Source of the DNA: Rhizobium aethiopicum
GTDB lineage: Bacteria > Pseudomonadota > Alphaproteobacteria > Rhizobiales > Rhizobiaceae
Length of the DNA stretch: 64,000 nucleotides
Assembly: GCF_900094625.1 (NCBI RefSeq)
Contig: NZ_FMAJ01000009.1
Location: 1 to 64,000, forward strand
Direction: 5' to 3'
In this document: in pieces, positions 23,855 to 32,697 of the stretch
Layout of the letters: every line of letters begins with the position of its first letter
How positions within the stretch are numbered: position 1 is the first letter of the stretch
Position numbers and translations under genes: made by a program
Notes under the pieces: generated by a model
Told to the model about the DNA's origin: nothing
Databases searched by the model: none
The model's input: the letters and a program-made list of their open reading frames with translations, nothing else

Positions 23855-26227
23855 GTGAACAGGATACCGCGCGACAGAACGAACCCTGCGGGCAAGCGCC
23901 CGGGCAAGATCGGCCGCGCCGGCAAGGATGCTCCGGCCGTCGAGCCGCTGAACATCGTCCACGGCGCGCTGCCCTCGCGCGAGGTGATTCTGCGCTTCAT
24001 CGCCGATCATCCGCAGAAGGCCTCCAAGCGCGAGCTCGCCAAAGCTTTCGGGCTGAAAGGCGACAGCCGCGTCGAGCTCAAGCATATGCTGCAGGAGCTC
24101 GAACAGGAAGGCATGCTGCAGAAGAGCCGCAAGTCGCTCATTCGTCCCGGTGCCCTTCCGCCCGTCACCGTTCTCGATATTACGACGCGCGACAAGGATG
24201 GCGACCTGATCGGCCGGCCGGCGGAGTGGCCGGAGGACCAGGGTGCGGCGCCTGCCGTCGCCATCCGCCAGCAATCGCCCGCAGGCCGCCAGGGCAAGGG
24301 CAAGGCGCCCGTCGCCGGCCTCGGCGACCGGATCCTGGCAAAAATCTTCCCGGCCGTCGATCGAGGCGGGCCGGCCTATACGGCGCGTATCATCAAGGTG
24401 ATCGACAGGCGCCGCGGCGCCGCGATGGGCGTCTTCCGCACAGCACCCGGCGGCGGCGGGCGGCTGTTGCCGATCGAGCGGCGCGGCGAAGAGATGGTGA
24501 TCGACCCGGATTTTACTGGCGGCGCCAAGGACGGCGACCTGGTCGAGATCGAAGTCGCTCGCCTGGGACGTTTCGGCCTGCCGCGCGCCAAGGTGCTTTC
24601 CGTCGTCGGCTCGGTCGGCTCGGAAAAGGCGATCTCGATGATCGCCATCCATGCGCACGGCATCCCGCATATCTTCCCGCCGGCCGTGATCGCCGAGGCG
24701 GAAGCCGCAAAACCGGCGACGATGTCGCATCGGGAGGACTGGCGCGACGTGCCGCTGATCACCATCGATCCGGCCGACGCCAAAGACCATGACGATGCTG
24801 TTTACGCCGAGCTGGACCCCTCGCCCGACAATCCCGGCGGCGTCCTCGTCACCGTCGCGATTGCCGACGTCTCCTGGTATGTCCGCCCCAAGTCGCCGCT
24901 CGACCGCGAGGCGCTGAAGCGCGGTAACTCGGTCTATTTTCCGGATCGCGTCGTGCCGATGCTGCCGGAGCGCATTTCCAACGATCTCTGCTCGCTGAAG
25001 GAAGGCGTGGACCGGCCGGCGCTTGCCGTGCGCATGAGGTTCTCGGCAGAAGGCCGCAAGATCGGCCACACGTTCCATCGCATCATGATGAAGAGTGCCG
25101 CGAAGCTTTCCTACCAACAGGCGCAGGCGGCGATCGACGGAAACCCGGACGACAAGACCGGACCGATGCTCGAGCCGATCCTGAAACCGCTCTGGCACGC
25201 CTATGGAGTGATGAAGCGCGGCCGCGACCGGCGCCAGCCGCTGGAACTCGACATGCCGGAGCGCAAGATCCTGCTGAAACCCGACGGCACGGTCGACCGG
25301 GTCTTCGTGCCGCCGCGGCTCGATGCCCACAAGCTGATCGAAGAGATGATGATCCAGGCGAATGTCTGCGCCGCCGAGACGCTCGAAAAGAAGCGCCAGC
25401 CGCTGGTCTATCGTATCCATGACGGCCCGACGCTTGCCAAGCAGGAGATCCTGCGCGAATTCCTGGCGACACTCGGCATCTCGCTCGCCAAGGGCGGCAA
25501 TATGCGCGCCAACAGCTTCAACGGCATCCTAGCCAAGGCGGATGGCACGGCGCACCAGACCATGGTCAACGAGATGGTATTGCGCTCGCAGAGCCAGGCG
25601 ATCTACAGCCCGGAGAATATCGGCCATTTCGGCCTCAACCTGATGAAATACGCCCACTTCACCTCCCCCATCCGCCGTTACGCCGATCTGATCGTGCATC
25701 GCGCGCTGGTCGGCTCACTCGGCTTCGGCGAAGGCGGCATCACGCCCGACGAAGAAGCCAGCCTTGACGATATCGCCGCCGAGATCTCGACCTTCGAGCG
25801 CCGGGCGATGGCGGCCGAACGCGAGACCATCGACCGGCTGATCGCCCATCATTTGAGCACCCGCGTCGGCGAGGAATTTGCCGGTCGCGTCTCCGGAGTT
25901 ACGAAATCCGGGCTCTTTATCACCTTGCCGGACTATGGCGCTGACGGTTTCGTCCCTATGTCTACGCTTGGCACCGATTATTTCATCTATGACGAGGCGC
26001 ATCAGGCGCTCTCGGGTGAAAAGACGGGCCTCGGCTACCGCCTCGGCGACAGCGTCACGGTGAAGCTTGCCGAAGCAATCCCGCTTGCCGGCGCGCTGCG
26101 TTTCGAAATGCTGAGCGAAGGACGCGAGATGCCGGCGGCGGTGCGCTCCTTCCACAAGGCCGGCCGCCGCGACAGGGGCCAGGTCCGGAAGAAACCGGGG
26201 ACGCGGCCGCCCCGCGGACGCCGCTAG
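23855..26227 (+). CDS. rnr: Ribonuclease R
   Basis: Processive 3'-5' exoribonuclease of the RNase II/RNB family, able to digest structured RNA. The GTG at 23855 (NRIPRDRTNPAGKRPG) is chosen because it directly follows the topA stop; the longer open frame is topA out of frame. About 790 residues: basic N-terminus, winged-helix region (ILRFIADHPQKASKRELAKA), cold-shock-like domains, RNB domain with ITIDPADAKDHDDAVYAE (catalytic Asp cluster) and HFTSPIRRYADLIVHR, an S1 domain (EEFAGRVSGVTKSGLFI), and a basic C-terminal tail. Confidence 0.95.
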   Translation: MNRIPRDRTNPAGKRPGKIGRAGKDAPAVEPLNIVHGALPSREVILRFIADHPQKASKRELAKAFGLKGDSRVELKHMLQELEQEGMLQKSRKSLIRPGALPPVTVLDITTRDKDGDLIGRPAEWPEDQGAAPAVAIRQQSPAGRQGKGKAPVAGLGDRILAKIFPAVDRGGPAYTARIIKVIDRRRGAAMGVFRTAPGGGGRLLPIERRGEEMVIDPDFTGGAKDGDLVEIEVARLGRFGLPRAKVLSVVGSVGSEKAISMIAIHAHGIPHIFPPAVIAEAEAAKPATMSHREDWRDVPLITIDPADAKDHDDAVYAELDPSPDNPGGVLVTVAIADVSWYVRPKSPLDREALKRGNSVYFPDRVVPMLPERISNDLCSLKEGVDRPALAVRMRFSAEGRKIGHTFHRIMMKSAAKLSYQQAQAAIDGNPDDKTGPMLEPILKPLWHAYGVMKRGRDRRQPLELDMPERKILLKPDGTVDRVFVPPRLDAHKLIEEMMIQANVCAAETLEKKRQPLVYRIHDGPTLAKQEILREFLATLGISLAKGGNMRANSFNGILAKADGTAHQTMVNEMVLRSQSQAIYSPENIGHFGLNLMKYAHFTSPIRRYADLIVHRALVGSLGFGEGGITPDEEASLDDIAAEISTFERRAMAAERETIDRLIAHHLSTRVGEEFAGRVSGVTKSGLFITLPDYGADGFVPMSTLGTDYFIYDEAHQALSGEKTGLGYRLGDSVTVKLAEAIPLAGALRFEMLSEGREMPAAVRSFHKAGRRDRGQVRKKPGTRPPRGRR

Positions 26228-26233
26228 GCGCTG

Positions 26234-26275
26234 TGCCGAAAGCAGCAATCGTCCGCGGGAACTCCATGCTTTCGG
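26234..26275 (+). repeat. Perfect stem-loop between rnr and the DUF983 gene
   Basis: GCCGAAAGCA (26234-26243) pairs perfectly with TGCTTTCGGC (26266-26275) around a 22-nt loop. No T-run follows, so it looks more like an intercistronic mRNA-stability or attenuation structure than a full terminator. Confidence 0.5.
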
Positions 26276-26293
26276 CCTGAAAGGAAAGATGCG

Positions 26294-26746
26294 ATGAGCA
26301 CACCGACCGACCCGGTCGTCCGCTACGGAGGTACGCCGGAAAACGAGCGTCCGCTCGGGCGTTCCATCATGCGTGGGCTGCTGAACCGGTGCCCGGCTTG
26401 CGGCAGCGGCAAGCTCTTTCGCGCCTTCCTGAAGCCTGTCGACCATTGCGCCGCCTGCGGCGAAGCGATGCATCACCATCGCTCCGATGACCTGCCGCCC
26501 TATATCGTCATCCTCGTCCTCGGCCACGTCCTCGTCGGCGGCTTTATGCTGACCGACATGACTTTCGTGCTGCCGGTATGGGTCCATCTTGCCATCTGGG
26601 CGCCGATCACCGTCATCACAGCACTTGCCTCGATCCAGCCGATCAAGGGCGGCGTCATCGGCCTGCAATGGGCGCTGCGTATGCATGGCTTCGGCGGAGA
26701 GAGCGACAGTCCCGATGATTACGAGCTTCCCCACCGGCCGGATTGA
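26294..26746 (+). CDS. DUF983 family membrane protein, 150 aa
   Basis: Family of unknown function. A zinc-ribbon-like pair CPACGSGKLF (about residues 36-45) and CAACGEAMHHH (about 54-64) is followed by two transmembrane segments (about 73-93 and 98-120). Start at ATG 26294 after GAAAGGAAAGATG. The order rnr - DUF983 suggests co-transcription through the intervening stem-loop. Members are frequent in Rhizobiales beside rnr (from memory). Confidence 0.85.
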   Translation: MSTPTDPVVRYGGTPENERPLGRSIMRGLLNRCPACGSGKLFRAFLKPVDHCAACGEAMHHHRSDDLPPYIVILVLGHVLVGGFMLTDMTFVLPVWVHLAIWAPITVITALASIQPIKGGVIGLQWALRMHGFGGESDSPDDYELPHRPD

Positions 26747-26994
26747 GCGCCTTCACCTTCCAGACATATTTGGCGTGTAGTGCCAGCCCTCCACCGACCA
26801 CCACCGACACGCGGGAGTCGACGATCCTCAACGACTTGACATGGTAAGCTTTTCTTGTCTGAACAGGCTTTACATTCCGCAGATCACATCGGAAATACTG
26901 CGAAACGCTGCTCGTCACCTGGATTTGGCACGTCTGTGTCCTTCTATGTGAGGCGAGAGGTCGATTCGCTCGCGCAGCTTCTAAGGATGGATAA

Positions 26995-28179
26995 ATGTCT
27001 CAGCCGAGAAACGGCACACCAGGCGATATCGAAGAAATTCATTGGCCTTCCCTGGTGGCAGCCGTCTCGTCCATTTCAGCCGTCGGCATAGCAATCGGCC
27101 TCGGCCTCCCCCTCCTCAGCATCATCCTCGAAAAACGCGGCATCTCTTCCACCCTGATCGGCCTCAACACGGCGATGGCTGGAATCGCGGCGATGGCAGC
27201 GGCACCCATCACCACCAAGCTCGCCCATAAATACGGCGTTGCCCCGACGATGCTCTGGGCCGTGCTGATATCGGCGCTGAGCGCGCTCGGCTTCTACTAC
27301 GCCGAGGATTTCTGGATGTGGTTTCCGCTGCGTTTCGCCTTCCATGGCGCGACGACTACGTTGTTCATTCTCTCCGAGTTCTGGATTAACGCCGCCTCGC
27401 CGCCTTCCAAACGCGGCTTCGTGCTCGGCATCTATGCGACGGTGCTTTCGCTCGGCTTTGCGGCCGGACCGCTGCTCTTTTCGCTGCTTGGCAGCGACGG
27501 CATCTTCCCCTTCCTGATCGGCGCCGGCGCCATCCTGCTTGCCGCCATTCCGATTTTCATCGCTCGCGACGAAAGCCCGATACTCGAGGAAAAGCCGGAG
27601 CTGCATTTCATGCGCTACGTCTTCCTGGTGCCGACGGCGACGGCGGCCGTTTTCATTTTCGGCGCGGTCGAAGCGGGCGGGCTGTCGCTTTTCCCGGTCT
27701 TTGCCGTACGCGCCCATTTCACCGAATCGCAGGCAGCACTTCTGCTCACCATGATGGGCGTCGGCAACGTCATCTTCCAGATTCCGCTCGGCCTGCTCTC
27801 GGACCGCATCCGCGACAAGCGGCCGCTTCTGGCCGGGATGGCGCTGATGGGCTTTATCGGCTCGATGATGCTGCCGGTGCTGATCGACAACTGGCTGCTG
27901 ATGGCCGGGCTCCTGCTCTTCTGGGGCGGTTGCGTCTCCGGCCTCTATACGGTCGGCCTCAGCCATCTAGGCTCGCGGCTGACGGGCTCCGATCTTGCGG
28001 CCGCCAATGCCGCGTTCGTCTTCTGTTATGCGATGGGAACCGTGGCCGGGCCGCAAGCGATCGGCGCCGCGATCGATGTCGCCGGAAATAATGGTTTCGC
28101 CTGGGCAATCGCGGCTTTCTTCGGTTTCTACGCGCTACTTTCCGGCATCAGATTGATGTTCATTCGAAAACGGACTTGA
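26995..28179 (+). CDS. MFS transporter, 394 aa
   Basis: Twelve hydrophobic segments fill the sequence, from AVSSISAVGIAIGLGLPLLS to FAWAIAAFFGFYALLSGIRL. The cytoplasmic loop 2-3 carries KLAHKYGVAPTMLW instead of a strict MFS GxxxDRxGR, but loop 8-9 has GLLSDRIRDKRPLL, the second-half copy of that motif. This places it in the YcaD-like branch of predicted permeases. Substrate unknown. The 248-base region upstream contains CTTGAC at 26835 but no good -10 at the right distance. The rpmG promoter overlaps its 3' end. Confidence 0.88.
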   Translation: MSQPRNGTPGDIEEIHWPSLVAAVSSISAVGIAIGLGLPLLSIILEKRGISSTLIGLNTAMAGIAAMAAAPITTKLAHKYGVAPTMLWAVLISALSALGFYYAEDFWMWFPLRFAFHGATTTLFILSEFWINAASPPSKRGFVLGIYATVLSLGFAAGPLLFSLLGSDGIFPFLIGAGAILLAAIPIFIARDESPILEEKPELHFMRYVFLVPTATAAVFIFGAVEAGGLSLFPVFAVRAHFTESQAALLLTMMGVGNVIFQIPLGLLSDRIRDKRPLLAGMALMGFIGSMMLPVLIDNWLLMAGLLLFWGGCVSGLYTVGLSHLGSRLTGSDLAAANAAFVFCYAMGTVAGPQAIGAAIDVAGNNGFAWAIAAFFGFYALLSGIRLMFIRKRT

Positions 28180-28203
28180 CTTTTCGGGCGGGATTCGTAG
28201 TTT
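28175..28203 (+). promoter_or_regulatory. Probable rpmG promoter
   Basis: CTTGAC (28175-28180), overlapping the stop codon of the MFS gene, a 17-nt spacer and TAGTTT (28198-28203), 69 nt upstream of rpmG. Confidence 0.5.
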
Positions 28204-28271
28204 CGCGCCAGAATTTGCCGTGGAGCCCATCCGGCTTCCACGGCTTTCATTTTCTTAAAGGCAGGACGACC

Positions 28272-28439
28272 ATGGCCAAGGCTACAACAATCAAGATCAA
28301 GCTGCTGTCGACAGCCGACACCGGTTTCTTCTACGTCACGACGAAGAACAGCCGTACGATGACGGACAAGATGACGAAGACGAAGTATGACCCGATTGCT
28401 AAGAAGCATGTCGAGTTCAAGGAAACCAAGATCAAGTGA
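28272..28439 (+). CDS. rpmG: 50S ribosomal protein L33
   Basis: Small protein of the large ribosomal subunit near the E site. It has 55 residues starting MAKATTIKIKLLSTADTGFF. The longer frame upstream (from 28176) overlaps the promoter and is rejected. It has no cysteine at all, so it is the zinc-independent form of L33. A strong terminator follows within 60 nt. Confidence 0.97.
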   Translation: MAKATTIKIKLLSTADTGFFYVTTKNSRTMTDKMTKTKYDPIAKKHVEFKETKIK

Positions 28440-28461
28440 TCGCTTGATATCTGGGGTTTCG

Positions 28462-28496
28462 AAAAAGCGCGCGCCTACGGGTCGCGCGTTTTTTTT
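28462..28496 (+). terminator. Rho-independent terminator of rpmG
   Basis: CGCGCG (28468-28473) pairs with CGCGCG (28483-28488). It is flanked by an A-tract on the left and eight T residues on the right (28489-28496). Confidence 0.9.
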
Positions 28497-29182
28497 GCCG
28501 GGATTGGCCTCTTCGCGATGATAGCGCAAATAGAAAACGCCGCCCTTCCATCTTCGGGAAGTGACGGCGTTTTCTTGAAAGGGGGTCGGCCAGCATGCAA
28601 AACGGCACGAGGAACCGCTATAGCTTGCCTACCAGCCGACCAACCCCACGACCCAGGAGATGCGGCGGACCTGAGCATCATGGGGTATGGACAACTCCTC
28701 TGCGGGAGCGCTTCTCTTATGAGCCGATAATTTGCGCAGAAATGAAAGAAAATCAACAAATTCTTAATGATGAATTTTCCGAGCTTGATTCTATGGTTAA
28801 AAGTGCAGTTTTGTAACATATAAAGATTTGAAGCCTGTGCTTGATGGCTAAGCCTGATGACGGCACCTCGGAAGAAATTCGATACTATAACTTAATAACT
28901 TAAGCCGGCCCTCCCCTTACGTGAGGTGATGCCGCCGTCCTCTATTGGATCCTGTTGGCGGCGGGCATTTTTTATAGTCTCCATTTCATCGTGAGCTAGG
29001 CGCCTTGCATTTCGGAGACTGTCGCGCTGCACCATATCCACAGCAACGCCAGAGTCCATTTTTGGGCTACCAGGTCGCAAAATTTCAGGCTGCGCCGCAC
29101 GGGCGAAGATTAAAAATCGGTAACAATTCGCTTACGGCAGTGGAAAACCCCAAATGGCGTGCATGGCGCCCAAAGTGATTCG
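28497..29182. other. AT-rich gene-free island with strong hairpins
   Basis: No conventional gene. 28533-28574 holds a 10-bp stem, GAAAACGCCG against CGGCGTTTTC, with an inner CTTCC/GGAAG stem. Next, GGTCGGC (28584-28590) can pair with a GCCGACC near 28640. From about 28730 to 28915 base composition drops to AT-rich, unlike the surroundings. It contains a 24-codon ORF at 28742-28816 (begins MKENQQILNDEF) with a weak ribosome site. 28929-28973 is a terminator-like stem. A 62-codon minus frame (28892-29080, TTG start) matches nothing I know. The first hairpin would suit a terminator for a minus-strand transcript, the last one a plus-strand transcript. Confidence 0.45.
28929..28973 (+). terminator. 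Terminator-like hairpin with T6
   Basis: ATGCCGCCG (28929-28937) pairs with CGGCGGGCAT (28959-28968), with one bulge, and is followed by T residues to 28973. No plus-strand gene precedes it, so it may end an unannotated RNA. Confidence 0.5.
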
Positions 29183-30556
29183 TCAGGCAGCTGCTGCGAC
29201 CACGCGATTGCGCCCGGTATTCTTGGCCTCGTACAGAGCAAGATCGGCCTGTTTCATCAGCTGGTCCGGGGTCAGCACCGCGCCTATGCGCGAGGCGATT
29301 CCGAAGGAAGCGGTCACATTCAAGGCTTCACCGGAGCGCTTCAGCATGAAAGGAGCGCTTTCGACCGCGGCGCGCAGGCGCTCGGCGACAGCGGCGGCGA
29401 CTTCAGGCGAGGTGTCCGGCATCACCACGACGAATTCCTCCCCGCCGTAACGACAGGCGAGATCGGCGCCGCGGATGGTCGAGCGGACGCGGTTTGCGAA
29501 TTCGCGCAGTACTTCGTCGCCGCCATCATGGCCGTAAGTGTCGTTCACCTGCTTGAAACGGTCGATATCGGTGATCAACACCGAAAGCGGCCGGCCGCGC
29601 GCCATTGACCGGTTGAAGAGCACGTTCAGGTGATTGTCGAGATAACGCCTATTGTAGAGGCCGGTCAGCGGATCGGTCACGGCAAGCTCGATCGTCTGCT
29701 TGACGCTGGCGCGCAGCCGATCGTTGTAGCGCTTGCGACGGATCTGCGTCAGGCTGCGAGCGACGAGCTCGTTGGGATCGACGGGACGGATGATGTAATC
29801 GTTGACGCCGAGATCGAGCGCCCGGACGACCATGTCGTCGGCGCCCTGCTCGGTAATGATCAGGATCGGCAAGAAGCGTGTGCGCTCCAGCGAGCGCAGT
29901 TGCGAGCAGAGGCGAAGCGGATCGTAATCGTCGAAATTGGCGTTGACGATGACGAGGTCGAACGGGTGCTCGGCTGCCTCGAAGAGGGCCGCCTGCGGGT
30001 CGGAGAGGGCATGCACATCGGCGACGGGCTTCAGCGCCCTGACGATACGCTCTTGCGAATTGGCACGGCCATCAACCAGCAGAACCTGGCCGGCCTCGTC
30101 GCCACGGCCTTCGCCTGTCCGCATGAGATCGCCCATGCCCATGGTATGAGCAGTGTCGGCGCGGATGCGCAGCTCATCGCTTAACGTCTTCAGCCGCAGC
30201 AGGCTCTTCACCCGCGAGATCAGCTGCAGATCGTTGACCGGCTTGGTGAGAAAATCGTCGGCGCCGGCCTTCAGACCACGTACACGATCGGCCGGCTGGT
30301 CGAGTGCGGTGACCATGACGACGGGAATATGGGCGCTCTTCTGACTAGCCTTCAGCCGCTCGCAGACCTCGAAGCCATCGATACCGTGCATCATGATGTC
30401 GAGCAGGATTAGATCGACCTGGTTGCGTTCGCAGATCGCCAGCGCTTCGTAACCGTCGGCGGCTGTCATCACGTCGAAATACTCCGCAAGCAGCCGCGCT
30501 TCAAGCAGCTTCACGTTGGCTGGAATATCGTCAACCACCAGTATTCGCGCAGTCAT
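29183..30556 (-). CDS. pleD: Response regulator/diguanylate cyclase PleD
   Basis: Makes cyclic-di-GMP from two GTP upon phosphorylation and controls motile-to-sessile and polar development in alphaproteobacteria. 457 residues: receiver domain 1 (phospho-acceptor Asp53 in DLILLDIMMHG), a degenerate receiver domain 2 (about 155-275), then a GGDEF domain with the active site GGEEF (371-375). The inhibitory I-site R362-G-A-D365 lies five residues before it, as in Caulobacter PleD, so product inhibition should be intact. Downstream of divK by 18 nt; operon. Confidence 0.96.
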   Translation of the reverse strand: MTARILVVDDIPANVKLLEARLLAEYFDVMTAADGYEALAICERNQVDLILLDIMMHGIDGFEVCERLKASQKSAHIPVVMVTALDQPADRVRGLKAGADDFLTKPVNDLQLISRVKSLLRLKTLSDELRIRADTAHTMGMGDLMRTGEGRGDEAGQVLLVDGRANSQERIVRALKPVADVHALSDPQAALFEAAEHPFDLVIVNANFDDYDPLRLCSQLRSLERTRFLPILIITEQGADDMVVRALDLGVNDYIIRPVDPNELVARSLTQIRRKRYNDRLRASVKQTIELAVTDPLTGLYNRRYLDNHLNVLFNRSMARGRPLSVLITDIDRFKQVNDTYGHDGGDEVLREFANRVRSTIRGADLACRYGGEEFVVVMPDTSPEVAAAVAERLRAAVESAPFMLKRSGEALNVTASFGIASRIGAVLTPDQLMKQADLALYEAKNTGRNRVVAAAA

Positions 30557-30574
30557 AAACGTCTTTCCGATGCG

Positions 30575-30946
30575 TCAGGCATCGCCCAGATAGGTCTTGA
30601 TCGTCTCGATGAATCTCGGAACCGAAATAGGTTTGGAAACATAGGCCTCGCAGCCGCCCTGACGGATCCGCTCCTCATCGCCCTTCATCGCGAACGCCGT
30701 GACGGCGATGACGGGAATGACGTGCAGCTCGTCATCTTCCTTCAGCCATTTCGTGACTTCGAGGCCGGAGACCTCGGGAAGCTGGATATCCATGAGGATG
30801 AGGTCGGGACGATGCTTGCGCGCCAGATCGAGCGCTTCCATGCCGTTTCTCGTCTGGATCGTGGTATAGCCGGACGCCTCGATGAGGTCGCGAAAGAGCT
30901 TCATGTTGAGCTCGTTATCTTCTACAATCATCACCTGTTTGGGCAT
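30575..30946 (-). CDS. divK: Single-domain response regulator DivK
   Basis: Cell-cycle signalling protein phosphorylated by DivJ and PleC that controls CtrA activity in alphaproteobacteria. 123 residues, a single receiver domain and no output domain. Acidic pocket Glu9-Asp10, phospho-acceptor Asp53 in ILMDIQLPEVSG, switch Thr in AVTAFAMKG, and Lys in VSKPIS. First gene of divK-pleD. Confidence 0.96.
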   Translation of the reverse strand: MPKQVMIVEDNELNMKLFRDLIEASGYTTIQTRNGMEALDLARKHRPDLILMDIQLPEVSGLEVTKWLKEDDELHVIPVIAVTAFAMKGDEERIRQGGCEAYVSKPISVPRFIETIKTYLGDA

Positions 30947-31079
30947 GACAAGCTGTCCCTACGTCCGTGCGCGCAGCGGTTCGTCCCATGAGAAAGGCAC
31001 ATGCGGATGAATAGCTCCGTGAAACCGATAGCGCACGCTAGCGGTATTTGGTTGAAGAAAAGGTAACTTACCCCTCGAA

Positions 31080-31388
31080 ATGCAAAGCAACTTCAAGACT
31101 TCGAAACCACAGGCGGTCGACCCGCACGAGACGGCCATCGCCGTACTCGGCTGGCTTGCCGCAGATCCCGACATGTTCGGCCGCTTCCTCGCAATCACCG
31201 GCGTGGCGCCCGCCCAGGTGCGCAACGCAGTCAACGATCCGGGTTTCCTTTCAGGCATGATGGACTTCCTGATGAACCACGAACCGACGGCGATGGCCTT
31301 CTGTACCGCGAGCGGCCTCAGTCCGGAGACGGTGACCGCCGCCTGGCGGCATTTCTCCTCGCCGGGGCTCGATTCGGGAGAATACTGA
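31080..31388 (+). CDS. DUF3572 family protein, 102 aa
   Basis: Small soluble protein of unknown function found next to divK-pleD in Rhizobiales (from memory). Helical throughout. Recognisable stretches are ETAIAVLGWLAADPDMFGRF, LAITGVAPAQVR and FLMNHEPTAMAFCTASGLSP. Two bases separate its stop from the next GTG, so it is coupled to the HAD gene. Divergent from divK. Confidence 0.85.
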   Translation: MQSNFKTSKPQAVDPHETAIAVLGWLAADPDMFGRFLAITGVAPAQVRNAVNDPGFLSGMMDFLMNHEPTAMAFCTASGLSPETVTAAWRHFSSPGLDSGEY

Positions 31389-31390
31389 GG

Positions 31391-32059
31391 GTGCGCGAGC
31401 TCGACATTTCGCACATCCGCCTCGGCGAACGGCCGTTGATCGTCTGCGACGTCGACGACGTCGTGCTGCGATTCATCGACCCTTTTCAGCTTTTTCTTCA
31501 AAGCCTGGGTCACGAGTTCCTGCCGCGATCGTTCCGGCTTCACGGCAACATCGTCTCGAAAGCGGACGGCACGGAGATCGAGGGTCAACAGGTCGGCCGG
31601 CTGATCGACGATTTTTTCGAAGCGCAGGAACTGTGGCAGACGCCGATCGACCGCGTCGTCGAAACGCTCGGCCGGCTTTCGCAGGCGGCCGATATCCTCT
31701 TTCTGACGGCGATGCCGCCACGGTTCCAGGATCAGCGTCGCCGCCTGCTGGACAGCGCCGGCCTGCTCTTTCCGCTGCTTGCCAGCGAGCAACCCAAGGG
31801 GCCGATCGTCCACGCACTGCATGCAAGCCGCTCCTTTCCTGTCGCCTTTATAGACGATATGGCGCACAATCTGCATTCCGTCAGGGATCACGTCGCTGAT
31901 TGCCTGCTCATTCACCTGATGCCGGACTCACCTGTCCATCGTTTCGCGCCCGCAGCCGCCGACGACATCACCCGCGCCACCGACTGGGCGCATGCCGCCG
32001 CGCTGATCGAGGCGCATTTCCTTTCCGGCACGTTCAGTCGCGCAGTTCCAGCCGCATGA
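31391..32059 (+). CDS. HAD-like hydrolase, 222 aa
   Basis: Predicted phosphatase-fold protein. Motif I is VCDVDDVVL (about residues 18-26, Asp nucleophile and second Asp), motif II LFLTAMPP, motif III Lys probably in EQPKGPI, motif IV FIDDMAHN. All four HAD signatures are present, so activity is likely. Substrate unknown. Start is GTG 31391 directly behind GAGG. Its last 26 bases overlap the convergent GNAT gene. Confidence 0.8.
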   Translation: MRELDISHIRLGERPLIVCDVDDVVLRFIDPFQLFLQSLGHEFLPRSFRLHGNIVSKADGTEIEGQQVGRLIDDFFEAQELWQTPIDRVVETLGRLSQAADILFLTAMPPRFQDQRRRLLDSAGLLFPLLASEQPKGPIVHALHASRSFPVAFIDDMAHNLHSVRDHVADCLLIHLMPDSPVHRFAPAAADDITRATDWAHAAALIEAHFLSGTFSRAVPAA

Positions 32060-32627
32060 GCGGCCGGCCGTCCTTGCGGCTGGCAATCGTCTCGAAACCG
32101 GCAGCGTCGAAGATCGCCGTCGAGCCGATGCAGAGCGTCACGGATTTCGACTGCTTCACATGATCGATCGGACAGGCTTCGAGCCGCCGCGCGCCCTGAC
32201 GCCGCGCATGGTCGATCGCGCCCGAAAGCAGGCGATGGCTCAGTCCCTTGCCGCGCAGCCTGGGCAGCAGGAAAAAGCAGCTCACGGCCCAGATAGAGGG
32301 ATCGTTCGCATCGCCCTCCTCCAGCGGCCGCGATACGGTGCGTGGCGAATTGAACTGCGGCACGTCGTGGCGCGGGCCGACCTGCACCCAGGCGACCGGC
32401 TCATCGCCGGCATAACAGAGAATGCCCGGTGGCGGGCCTGCCTTGATCCGATCTCGGATGTGCGCCTTGCGCTCATCGGCCGCCATCTCGGTCCTTACCG
32501 CAGGCGGCAGGCGCAGTGCCACACACCAGCAATTATAGAAAGCTCCTGATGGGCCGAACAGGGTTTCGAAGTCGCTCCAGCGCTCCGACGTCACCGGCTC
32601 GAAACGAAGATCGTTATCCAAAGGCAA
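32034..32627 (-). CDS. GNAT family N-acetyltransferase, 197 aa
   Basis: Acetyl-CoA binding motif A is RLRGKGLSHRLLSGAIDHAR (about residues 124-143), preceded by the strand IWAVSCFFLLP. The N-terminus contains the unusual FYNCWCVALRLPP and a later GILCYAGDEPVAWVQVGPR. Its target is unknown. Head-to-head with dinB (the gap holds the LexA box) and tail-to-tail overlapping the HAD gene. Confidence 0.85.
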   Translation of the reverse strand: MPLDNDLRFEPVTSERWSDFETLFGPSGAFYNCWCVALRLPPAVRTEMAADERKAHIRDRIKAGPPPGILCYAGDEPVAWVQVGPRHDVPQFNSPRTVSRPLEEGDANDPSIWAVSCFFLLPRLRGKGLSHRLLSGAIDHARRQGARRLEACPIDHVKQSKSVTLCIGSTAIFDAAGFETIASRKDGRPLMRLELRD

Positions 32628-32677
32628 AGCTCCCGCCCTCTCTTGTGACTCGCAAGCTTAAGGCGTAATGTCCCGAC

Positions 32678-32692
32678 GTTCAATCTTTGTTC
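32678..32692 (+). promoter_or_regulatory. LexA (SOS) box of dinB
   Basis: GTTC-AATCTTT-GTTC, an exact GTTC-N7-GTTC direct repeat, the alphaproteobacterial LexA operator. It lies 5 nt before ATG 32698, so the upstream ATG at 32668 would place the operator inside the coding sequence. Confidence 0.8.
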
Positions 32693-32697
32693 TCATC

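Noticed and set aside
26835..26863. Promoter for the MFS gene from CTTGAC at 26835
   Set aside because: No acceptable -10 at 16-18 nt; not reported as a feature.
28892..29080. 62-codon minus-strand frame downstream of pleD
   Set aside because: TTG start, no convincing ribosome site, no recognisable family; kept only as a remark in the island entry.
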